Assembly (NCBI GenBank): GCA_018667995.1
Contig: JABIQT010000832.1
Span: 1-7,557, forward strand
Length of the DNA stretch: 7,557 nucleotides
Source: Candidatus Latescibacterota bacterium
GTDB taxonomy: Bacteria; JAAXHH01; JABIQT01
Reading direction: 5' to 3'
The notes beneath the pieces are model-generated. The model worked only from the letters and a program-made list of their open reading frames with translations. It searched no databases and was not told the DNA's origin. Shown piece by piece: positions 1-5,791 of this stretch. A program made the position numbers and the translations under genes. Positions within the stretch are counted from its first letter, which is position 1. Each line of letters begins with the position of its first letter.

Positions 1-100
1 CACATCAGGGCTCCCGGACGTGAGTGACTGCGACCGACCACCTAAATTCGCTTCATATCCCCGCTTGGCATCGTTGATTTCTCCCCCATCTAATTTCCTA

Positions 101-166
101 TATTCCTGTTGACAATCGAATATGTTTCGCGTTTTTTGAATACCCAGTCGAATATTTATTCTATTC
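101..166. repeat. Cluster of GAATA/TATTC half-sites upstream of argR
   Basis: The pentamer GAATA occurs at 118-122, 138-142 and 150-154, and its complement TATTC at 101-105, 157-161 and 162-166. That is six copies in 66 bases. GAAT/ATTC is the core half-site of ARG boxes bound by ArgR, and the first gene downstream encodes ArgR, so the cluster is probably a multi-site operator. Only one pair (150-161) has the exact spacing of the known box. The region is AT-rich, which raises the chance of random copies. Confidence 0.5.
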
Positions 167-182
167 GACTGGGTTTTTATTT
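143..182 (+). terminator. Perfect 12-bp hairpin with T-run (terminator or attenuator)
   Basis: The left arm CCCAGTCGAATA (143-154) and right arm TATTCGACTGGG (162-173) are perfectly complementary around a 7-base loop (155-161). They are followed at once by TTTTTATTT (174-182). This is the textbook shape of a rho-independent terminator on the + strand. It could end a gene to the left of the window, or act as a leader attenuator for transcripts entering the arg operon. The same DNA also contains an ARG-box-like operator and the -35 element of a promoter, so the palindrome may instead serve mainly as a protein-binding site. Confidence 0.6.
148..163. promoter_or_regulatory. Putative ARG box (ArgR operator)
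   Basis: TCGAATATTTATTCTA matches the core of the ARG box consensus TGAATWWWWATTCA at 12 of 14 positions: GAAT-ATTT-ATTC is exact, and only the outer T and A differ. It ends one base before the proposed -35 hexamer at 165-170, so bound ArgR would compete with RNA polymerase. This supports negative autoregulation of argR and control of the whole operon. The assignment is by consensus only. Confidence 0.6.
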
Positions 183-193
183 CAAGGTATACT
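165..193 (+). promoter_or_regulatory. Probable sigma70-type promoter of the arg operon
   Basis: The -10 hexamer TATACT (188-193) matches TATAAT at 5 of 6 positions. The -35 hexamer TCGACT (165-170) matches TTGACA at 4 of 6, with an ideal 17-base spacer. Transcription would start near 200, giving a leader of roughly 75-80 bases before the argR ATG at 278. The -35 lies in the right arm of the hairpin and directly after the ARG box. An upstream alternative is TTGATT (74-79) with TATATT (99-104), but its 19-base spacing is poor and its transcripts would run into the terminator. Confidence 0.55.
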
Positions 194-277
194 CACAGAT
201 ACTTGATACCTCGCCTATTGGCAGGCAATCACGAAGATTCGGGTCAGCATTTTCCATGGAGAGATTGAGGATTGCGA

Positions 278-742
278 ATGAGATCTAAAAAGCAACGGCA
301 AAAGCACATACTCCGGATTATGGAGGGTAGGCACTTTCATACCCAACAGGAGGTTGCCGTAGCTTTGCATGAGAGCGGATTCGACGTAAGTCAATCGACG
401 CTGTCTAAGGATTTTAAAGAGCTGAAGATGGTGAAAACGACGGCACCAGATGGATCATTCAAGTATGTACTGCCCCAATTTCTGGACCGGGAGATCCGAG
501 CCGGATCGTTACATCGGGAAATCGAGGACTTCGCTACAAATGTGGCCCTCGCTGGACAATTGGTGGTCATGAAGACTGAATCTGGAAATGCGTCAGGCGT
601 CTGTGAAACTGTAGACCAGGCCGGTTGGAGCGAGGTAGTTGGGACCATTGCGGGTGATAATACCATACTGCTGATCTGTCAGACTGATGAAGCAGCAAGG
701 CGCCTGGCAGAACGCATTCGTGGAATAATGAACGGAAGGTGA
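278..742 (+). CDS. argR: Arginine repressor ArgR
   Basis: Arginine-responsive transcription factor, normally a hexamer that binds ARG boxes when loaded with L-arginine. The 154-residue length is typical. Residues 1-70 form the winged helix-turn-helix domain: TQQEVAVAL is followed by the recognition-helix motif SQSTLSKDFKEL (38-49), equivalent to the family's TQATVSRDIKEL. Residues from about 85 form the oligomerisation and arginine-binding domain, with SGNAS (102-106) and GTIAGDNTILLIC (122-134). The usual GDDT motif reads G-D127-N128-T here, so the second acidic residue of the arginine pocket is changed. The start is ATG 278, with GAGG (267-270) seven bases upstream; a TTG at 272 would add two residues. 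It is the first gene of the operon and probably autoregulated through the upstream ARG box. Confidence 0.93.
   Translation: MRSKKQRQKHILRIMEGRHFHTQQEVAVALHESGFDVSQSTLSKDFKELKMVKTTAPDGSFKYVLPQFLDREIRAGSLHREIEDFATNVALAGQLVVMKTESGNASGVCETVDQAGWSEVVGTIAGDNTILLICQTDEAARRLAERIRGIMNGR
736..742 (+). promoter_or_regulatory. Ribosome binding site deciding the argC start
   Basis: AAGGTGA is a strong Shine-Dalgarno sequence eight bases before ATG 751. It includes the argR stop codon (740-742). It favours ATG 751 over the in-frame GTG at 739, which lies inside this site and has no good ribosome binding site of its own. Confidence 0.6.
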
Positions 743-750
743 CAAGAACC

Positions 751-1767
751 ATGGTATCAGCAGCGATTATTGGTGCGACAGGATATACCGGTATAGAGCT
801 TTTCGGACTAGTAAGCCGGCATCCAGAGGTAAATGTCGCATATGCTTCATCTGAACAGTATAAAGGACAGCGGATCACGGAGGTATTTCCACATCTCAAT
901 CCGGCCCACGACATCAGTCTTTGTGGATCAGGGGAAATAGACGCGAAGACGATCGACGTAGTCTTCTTTTGCACGCCTGATGGTGTCGCCATGAAGCAGG
1001 CGGGATATTTCTTGGACCATGGCATCAGGGTCATTGATGTGAGTCCCGATTTTCGCTTCGATTCCGCCGAGGTGTATACCAATTGGTATAAGAATGACCA
1101 TACCTCACCTGAACTTCTCGCGGGGACCGTCTACGGGATACCTGAACTGAACAGGCAGAAGATTCGTGAGGCAGTGCTCATAGGAAACCCCGGCTGCTAT
1201 CCGACCAGTGTCATTCTCGGTCTGGCACCGCTTCTTGAGGCGCGGGCGGTAGATCCCAAACACATAATAGTGGACGCAAAGTCGGGTGTCAGTGGCGCTG
1301 GTAGAGGGGTTAAGCTCCGGAACCTGTTTGTAGAGGTAAACGACAGTATCACCCCCTACAACATCGGCCACTCGCATCGGCACGTTGGTGAGATCGAGCA
1401 GGAATTGACCAAGTTGGCCGGTATCCAACCATTTGTGATTTTTTCCCCGCATCTGACACCTATGAATCGCGGCATTCTTTCGACCATTTATGTGCGTCTA
1501 AATGAGGATCTTTCCACGGACGATCTTCACGAGATATATAAGCGAAAATACGTCGATGAGCCGTTCATTCGGTTACAGAGCTGTTTTCCGGAGACCAGGT
1601 TTGTAGCGGGAACGAATTTCTGCGATATGAAGGTACAACGCGTGGAAGGCACGGACCAGGCCATCGTGACATGTGCTATTGATAACCTCGTTAAGGGCGC
1701 TGCGGGACAGGCCGTTCAGAATATGAATGTAATGCTTGGATACTCGGAGACAACGGGGCTCCTGTAA
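751..1767 (+). CDS. argC: N-acetyl-gamma-glutamyl-phosphate reductase ArgC
   Basis: Cytoplasmic enzyme that reduces N-acetylglutamyl 5-phosphate to N-acetylglutamate 5-semialdehyde with NADPH, the third step of arginine synthesis. From ATG 751 it is 338 residues, normal for the family. The N-terminus carries the dinucleotide-binding motif GATGYTG (about 8-14). The catalytic cysteine lies in GNPGCYPTS (Cys149). HSHRHVGEIEQE (His209/His211 region) and the substrate-binding HLTPMNRGI complete the active site. There is an in-frame GTG at 739 that would overlap the argR stop by four bases; ATG 751 places the glycine-rich loop at the usual distance from the start and has the better ribosome binding site. 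It is translated eight bases after argR and is surely co-transcribed with it. Confidence 0.95.
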   Translation: MVSAAIIGATGYTGIELFGLVSRHPEVNVAYASSEQYKGQRITEVFPHLNPAHDISLCGSGEIDAKTIDVVFFCTPDGVAMKQAGYFLDHGIRVIDVSPDFRFDSAEVYTNWYKNDHTSPELLAGTVYGIPELNRQKIREAVLIGNPGCYPTSVILGLAPLLEARAVDPKHIIVDAKSGVSGAGRGVKLRNLFVEVNDSITPYNIGHSHRHVGEIEQELTKLAGIQPFVIFSPHLTPMNRGILSTIYVRLNEDLSTDDLHEIYKRKYVDEPFIRLQSCFPETRFVAGTNFCDMKVQRVEGTDQAIVTCAIDNLVKGAAGQAVQNMNVMLGYSETTGLL

Positions 1768-1781
1768 GCTTGTTACAGCTT
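1766..1781. repeat. Small inverted repeat after argC
   Basis: AAGCT (1766-1770) and AGCTT (1777-1781) can pair around a six-base loop, overlapping the last bases of the argC stop codon. It sits in the 53-base argC-argB gap, the widest in the operon. It is too short and lacks a T-run, so it is not a terminator; it may slightly affect mRNA processing or translation, or be chance. Confidence 0.25.
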
Positions 1782-1820
1782 GATAGCTCCAGTATTTAAT
1801 GGTAGCCGAAAGAACTCTAA

Positions 1821-2609
1821 ATGGAAAATGCCGTAGTCATAAAAATTGGTGGTGCCACGATAGATCAGTCCGGTGTGATGGAGGAATTGGCCGAGGATCT
1901 ACATGCCCTGGAGCATATGTTTCCCATCATTGTGCATGGTGGAGGCGCGGAAATTGGCCGATATCTCGATCTGTTGGGCAAAGAGTTCAAGTTTGTCAAA
2001 GGACTCCGTGTTACCGATGGCGATGTCGTGGATGTGGTGGAAATGGTACTGTCCGGTAGGGTCAATAAGCAGGTTGTCTCGCTTCTGAGCAGGCACGGCG
2101 TGCGCGCTATTGGTGTGAGTGGAAAGGATCTTGAGATGCTGCGTGCCGAAAAGCATCTCCTTGATGGAGCGGATATCGGTTTTGTGGGAGCTATCACCAA
2201 GGTCGACACATCTTTGCTCGAAATGTTTGCGGCTCACGATGTGGTCCCTGTAGTGTCCCCGATGTCTTTCGGCGACGATGGAGCCACCTACAATGTAAAC
2301 GCCGATCACGCCGCGCTCGAGGTGGCGAAAGCAGTGGCTTGTGAGGACCTCGTCTTTATATCAGATGTGGCAGGGATATATCGCGCTGATGGATCGACTA
2401 TTCGCCGCTTGACACCGTCACTGATGCATGACCTGATAGACTCTGGCGAAATCACCGGAGGAATGATTCCCAAGGTGCAATCGGCGGTTGAATGTGTGAA
2501 AGAGGGCGTACATCGTGCCCGAATCATATCATGGCAGGGACCAGGCACTTTGCAGAAAGAACTGGCATCGGAAGACAGTATATATGGAACGGTCGTTACG
2601 GCCGAATAA
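1821..2609 (+). CDS. argB: Acetylglutamate kinase ArgB
   Basis: Amino-acid-kinase-fold enzyme that phosphorylates N-acetyl-L-glutamate with ATP, the second step of the pathway. Visible motifs are KIGG (Lys8-Gly11, phosphate binding), HGGG (39-42, acetylglutamate binding), GLRVTD (61-66), NVNADHAA (158-165) and ITGGMIPKV (211-219, with Lys218). The usual HGGGP has Ala in place of Pro (Ala43). At 262 residues, with the first motif only seven residues from the start, it resembles the dimeric, arginine-insensitive E. coli type rather than the longer hexameric arginine-sensitive kinases, which carry an N-terminal helix. The ATG has only a weak upstream purine stretch (GAAAG, 1808-1812), and no alternative in-frame start is evident. 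It lies 53 bases after argC and 30 before argD. Confidence 0.95.
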   Translation: MENAVVIKIGGATIDQSGVMEELAEDLHALEHMFPIIVHGGGAEIGRYLDLLGKEFKFVKGLRVTDGDVVDVVEMVLSGRVNKQVVSLLSRHGVRAIGVSGKDLEMLRAEKHLLDGADIGFVGAITKVDTSLLEMFAAHDVVPVVSPMSFGDDGATYNVNADHAALEVAKAVACEDLVFISDVAGIYRADGSTIRRLTPSLMHDLIDSGEITGGMIPKVQSAVECVKEGVHRARIISWQGPGTLQKELASEDSIYGTVVTAE

Positions 2610-2639
2610 CGGAGCACATTACTCATTCAGGAGTCTCAA

Positions 2640-3839
2640 ATGACCACGCAGCAGATCATCGATCTTGAGAATCAGTATCTCGCCCCGACGTATGGCAGAC
2701 CAGGCATCGTCCTGGACCGTGGTTCGGGCAATTACATATACGACCTCGATGGTAAGCGATATCTGGATTTCATTGGTGGTATTGCCGTAAACTCCCTGGG
2801 ACACGCCGTGCCCGAGATTATCGGTGCGGTGTCGCAGCAGGCCGCCAAGCTCATGCATGTCTCGAACCTCTACCACACCGCTCCTCACGCTATACTCGCG
2901 CAACTACTGGTCGAGAACGCCTTTGAGTCCAAAGTGTTTTTCTGTAACAGCGGCTCTGAATCCATAGAGGCTGCACTCAAATTCTCCCGGCGCTGGGCAT
3001 TCGCGGAGGGGGGGGAAGCCAAACATGAAATCGTGTCCTTTGAGAACTCCTTCCACGGCAGGACCTATGGTGCCATCAGTGCTACCGCGCAACCAAAGTA
3101 CCATGAAGGGTTTGCACCCATGCTCCCCGGCATGGTCTATCTGCCCTTTAACGATTTGGCAGCTCTTGATCAGACGATATCGAAAGAGAAGACGGCAGCT
3201 GTATTGCTTGAGCCTCTTCAGGGAGAAGGCGGGGTCAATACGGCCCAGCTCGAATTCCTTAGCAAAATACGCGAACTCTGTGATGAAAGAAATGTGGCAT
3301 TGATCTTCGACGAGATCCAATGCGGCCTCTGCCGTACCGGGAAATTCTTTGCATATCAGCATTCTGGAATTGAACCTGATGTGATGACCCTGGCGAAGCC
3401 ATTAGGGGGCGGGCTCCCCATAGGCGCAGTAATGATGAAGCCGCACGTGGCCGATCAGCTGAAACCGGGACTACATGGCTCGACTTTTGGTGCCAACCCT
3501 GTGGTGTGTCACGTGGCCACGGCCGTCGTGAGGAAGATGCTGTCCGAAGGCATCGCCGATAGAGCAGCCTCTTCGGGAGCGGTGCTCATGGACGGGCTCC
3601 GGTCCCTGCAAGGACGGCACTCTGACATCAAAGACGTTAGAGGGCTGGGTCTGCTGGTGGGCATAGAGTTTGAAGGAGAAGTAGCCGGACTGGTAGCGGC
3701 TTGTCAGGAGGAAGGCCTGCTTGTAGGTTCGGCCGGAACAAATGTATTACGTTGCGCACCTGCGTTGACCATCGATCAGCAGCACATTGATGAAGCGCTC
3801 AATATCATCAGCCGTGTGCTCGATAGCCGCGACGCTTGA
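2640..3839 (+). CDS. argD: Acetylornithine aminotransferase ArgD
   Basis: PLP-dependent class-III aminotransferase converting N-acetylglutamate semialdehyde and glutamate to N-acetylornithine and 2-oxoglutarate. In many bacteria the same enzyme also serves lysine synthesis. The 399-residue length is typical. Motifs in order: NSGSES (103-108, PLP phosphate), SFHGRT (137-142), EPLQGEGG (191-198), DEIQCG (Asp224 contacts the PLP ring nitrogen), AKPLGGGLPIGA with the Schiff-base Lys253, and HGSTFGANP (279-287). Oddities: the nearly invariant GxGRTG reads GLCRTG (Cys231), and the C-terminal segment reads LRCAPALTI where PPL is usual. AGGAG (2629-2633) is six bases before the ATG. A run of eight G (3008-3015) falls within the coding region. 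The C-terminus ends 12 bases before argH. Confidence 0.93.
   Translation: MTTQQIIDLENQYLAPTYGRPGIVLDRGSGNYIYDLDGKRYLDFIGGIAVNSLGHAVPEIIGAVSQQAAKLMHVSNLYHTAPHAILAQLLVENAFESKVFFCNSGSESIEAALKFSRRWAFAEGGEAKHEIVSFENSFHGRTYGAISATAQPKYHEGFAPMLPGMVYLPFNDLAALDQTISKEKTAAVLLEPLQGEGGVNTAQLEFLSKIRELCDERNVALIFDEIQCGLCRTGKFFAYQHSGIEPDVMTLAKPLGGGLPIGAVMMKPHVADQLKPGLHGSTFGANPVVCHVATAVVRKMLSEGIADRAASSGAVLMDGLRSLQGRHSDIKDVRGLGLLVGIEFEGEVAGLVAACQEEGLLVGSAGTNVLRCAPALTIDQQHIDEALNIISRVLDSRDA
3008..3015 (+). repeat. G8 homopolymer inside argD
   Basis: Eight consecutive G residues span codons for Glu123, Gly124, Gly125 and Glu126 of ArgD. Tracts of this length can slip during replication, and any one-base change would truncate ArgD within a third of its length. 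The reading frame is intact in this sequence. It may equally be a neutral feature, and it is a place where a base-count error in the assembly would matter. Confidence 0.9.
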
Positions 3840-3841
3840 CC

Positions 3842-3845
3842 GGAG
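3842..3845 (+). promoter_or_regulatory. Ribosome binding site deciding the argH start
   Basis: GGAG stands six bases before ATG 3852 but touches the in-frame ATG at 3846 with no spacer, so initiation at 3852 is far more likely. The true protein probably starts MADDAS. Confidence 0.6.
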
Positions 3846-3851
3846 ATGCCA

Positions 3852-5213
3852 ATGGCGGATGACGCCTCGTACGACGACAGCTTAAAGAAGTTGATGGATG
3901 ACTTTCATGCATCAATCGATGTGGATAGGAGACTCTATAAAGTCGATATTCGCGGTAGCATAGCTTATGCGCGTGGGCTTGAGAGGGTTGGCGTGCTTAC
4001 GGTTGATGAATGCCAGTCTATAGAAAAGGGTCTCAAAGAGGTAGAAAGTGAGATCTCTCAGGGCACCTATCATTTGACCCGCGATCTCGAAGATATACAT
4101 ATGGCGGTCGAGAAACGGCTCATTGAGATCATTGGACCCGTGGGCGGGAAGCTCCATACAGGGCGCAGCAGGAATGACCAGATTGCAACCGACGAACGCA
4201 TCTATCTGCGCGAGACCATTGATGGCATCCTCGCACAGATTGCGTCCTGCCAAAGCGCATTGCTCAAACTCGCAGAACGCACGGTAGATGTCGTTTTTCC
4301 GGGTTACACGCACCTGCAGCAGGCGCAGCCTATTCGATTCGCGCAATATGCGATGGCAGTGATGACTGGCTTGGAGCGTGATAAAGGAAGACTGCAGGAT
4401 TGCCGTAAGCGGGTAGATGTGCTTCCGCTTGGTTCGGGTGCCATGGCAGGCAGCGCTTTTCCTCTGGATCGGGAATTTCTCGCACAGGAGTTGGGTTTCG
4501 CGGCCATATCCTCCAATAGCCTTGATGCGGTGAGCGACCGGGACTTCATCGCCGAGTTTCTGAGCGCATGTGCCATGCTCATGATCCATATCAGCCGTGC
4601 GAGCGAGGATCTGGTGGTATGGTCGTCGACGGAATTCGGATATGTGCGCATGCATGCCCGTCTGGCCACCGGAAGCAGTATCATGCCGCAGAAGAAGAAT
4701 CCGGATGCTGCAGAACTGCTGCGCGGAAAATCGGGGCGTGTCGTCGGGGATCTCATCTCCATCCTGACCCTGATGAAGGGGTTGCCGCACGCCTATAACA
4801 AAGATATGCAGGAAGACAAAGAGCCCCTGTTCGATGCCATCGATACGGTATCTGTCGCGTTGCAGGTGTATACTGCAATCTGGGAGACGTTGGAAGTGCG
4901 TGAGAGCAACGTGCTATCCCGCATGGATGATGCGATGTTAGCCACAGACCTCGCCGATTATCTGACTCAGTGTGGTGTGCCCTTCAGAGAGGGCCACGGT
5001 ATTGTGGCGGCCGTTGTAGACGAAGCACTCCGACTGGATTGTGGCCTCAGAGAACTCGATCCAGCCGTTTATCTGGGATTCTCTGAGCATCTGGATGAGG
5101 CTGTTGTCGGACGACTCAAGTATCGGGACAGCGCGGACAAACGCGACGTGCCGGGTGGCACCTCCCGAAGATCAATTATCGAACAGATCAGGCAGGCCGA
5201 AAGCTGGCTGTAG
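3852..5213 (+). CDS. argH: Argininosuccinate lyase ArgH
   Basis: Fumarase/aspartase-superfamily lyase that cleaves argininosuccinate to arginine and fumarate, the last step of the pathway; homotetramer in the cytoplasm. The 453-residue length is near the family's usual 455-470. Motifs: FHASIDVDRRLYKVDIRGS near the N-terminus, LHTGRSRNDQ (101-110), PGYTHLQQAQP (with His154), and the superfamily signature GSSIMPQKKNP (274-284), whose serine loop carries the catalytic base. The C-terminus has PGGTS. The LWGGRF motif that normally opens ArgH is absent, and an in-frame stop (the argD TGA at 3837) rules out a longer N-terminus. The usual SIAHA reads SIAYA. An in-frame ATG at 3846 adds two residues but has no spacing to its GGAG. 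It is 12 bases from argD and 24 from argA. Confidence 0.94.
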   Translation: MADDASYDDSLKKLMDDFHASIDVDRRLYKVDIRGSIAYARGLERVGVLTVDECQSIEKGLKEVESEISQGTYHLTRDLEDIHMAVEKRLIEIIGPVGGKLHTGRSRNDQIATDERIYLRETIDGILAQIASCQSALLKLAERTVDVVFPGYTHLQQAQPIRFAQYAMAVMTGLERDKGRLQDCRKRVDVLPLGSGAMAGSAFPLDREFLAQELGFAAISSNSLDAVSDRDFIAEFLSACAMLMIHISRASEDLVVWSSTEFGYVRMHARLATGSSIMPQKKNPDAAELLRGKSGRVVGDLISILTLMKGLPHAYNKDMQEDKEPLFDAIDTVSVALQVYTAIWETLEVRESNVLSRMDDAMLATDLADYLTQCGVPFREGHGIVAAVVDEALRLDCGLRELDPAVYLGFSEHLDEAVVGRLKYRDSADKRDVPGGTSRRSIIEQIRQAESWL

Positions 5214-5231
5214 GAATATTGTCTGAAACCT

Positions 5232-5235
5232 GGAG
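5232..5235 (+). promoter_or_regulatory. Ribosome binding site making the argA start ambiguous
   Basis: GGAG lies only two bases before ATG 5238 but eight bases before the in-frame GTG at 5244. By spacing the GTG is favoured, by codon the ATG. The choice changes the protein by two residues and not its function. Confidence 0.4.
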
Positions 5236-5237
5236 TA

Positions 5238-5780
5238 ATGAGCGTGACAGTCAGACGAGCCGTAATTGGCGACGCAGCTGGGATACTTGACGTAATTCAG
5301 CCTTATGTAGATGACGATATTGTGCTGCCAATACCAGTGTACAAACTCTACGAGCGCATTCGAGATTTCTATGTGACGGAAGATGATGGCGTGATCACTG
5401 GCTGCGGATCCCTCATGATCATGTGGCATGATCTGGCTGAAATCCGCTCACTCGTCGTGCGAAAAGGATGTCAAGGTGGGGGGACTGGCCGTCGAATCGT
5501 TGATGCGCTTGTGGAAGAGGCTAAAACGCTAGGTATTGCTCGGGTCTTCGCGCTCACCTTTCAAACGGCCTTTTTTGAACGGGTAGGCTTCTCAGCCGTT
5601 CCCAAAGAGAAACTCCCGCATAAAGTCTGGAAGGACTGTACCTTCTGCCCCAAATTCACCCATTGTGATGAAATTGCTGTTGAGCTTGTGCTGGACACTC
5701 AGTCTGATCCATCGGTAGATCCACCACTTCCCCTGCCGCCTGACGCCGATCTCATTATGCCCACACCAGTGCGGCAGTAG
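5238..5780 (+). CDS. argA: Short GNAT-type N-acetylglutamate synthase (ArgA)
   Basis: Acetyltransferase that makes N-acetylglutamate from acetyl-CoA and glutamate, the first committed step. It is the short class of synthase, a single GNAT domain without the kinase-like domain of E. coli ArgA. The IRDFYVTEDDGVITGCGSL segment and the following W-H-D-L-A-E-I-R-S-L strand match this class well. The acetyl-CoA loop QGGGTGRR begins at Gln79. FALTFQTAFFERVGF and LPHKVWKDC precede a Cys-x2-Cys-x5-Cys set (Cys134, 137, 143) and DEIAVEL, all class hallmarks. A proline-rich tail (about 152-180) follows, longer than usual. The gene follows argH by 24 bases, and the same class is fused to ArgH in some marine gammaproteobacteria. 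It could in principle be another GNAT enzyme, but context and motifs favour ArgA. The start is ATG 5238, or GTG 5244. Confidence 0.85.
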   Translation: MSVTVRRAVIGDAAGILDVIQPYVDDDIVLPIPVYKLYERIRDFYVTEDDGVITGCGSLMIMWHDLAEIRSLVVRKGCQGGGTGRRIVDALVEEAKTLGIARVFALTFQTAFFERVGFSAVPKEKLPHKVWKDCTFCPKFTHCDEIAVELVLDTQSDPSVDPPLPLPPDADLIMPTPVRQ

Positions 5781-5791
5781 GTCGTCTCTTT

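Noticed and set aside
2-112. Open frame on the + strand reaching from the left edge to a TGA at 110-112, as a possible 3' end of an upstream gene
   Set aside because: The 36-residue product shows no family resemblance and an uneven composition; the other two frames stop by base 27. The terminator after it is compatible with an upstream gene but does not prove one.
109-138. TTGACA at 109-114 as a -35 box
   Set aside because: A perfect -35 match, but the bases 16-18 downstream are T-runs without a usable -10 hexamer.
213-226. GCCT/AGGC hairpin in the argR leader
   Set aside because: Only four base pairs with a six-base loop; not distinguishable from chance.
256-288. Ten-codon upstream reading frame (ATG 256 to TAA 286-288) overlapping the argR start, as a possible leader peptide
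   Set aside because: No ribosome binding site precedes it, it contains only two arginines and no run of regulatory codons, and its overlap with argR can be chance.
1799-2059. Overlapping 86-codon frame beginning just before argB
   Set aside because: It is the shifted frame of argB; its product is rich in Trp, Cys and Arg with no family resemblance, while argB has all kinase motifs.
3912-4790. Long 292-codon frame on the - strand inside argH
   Set aside because: It is antisense to a clear ArgH with intact motifs, has no ribosome binding site of note, and its product resembles nothing recognisable.
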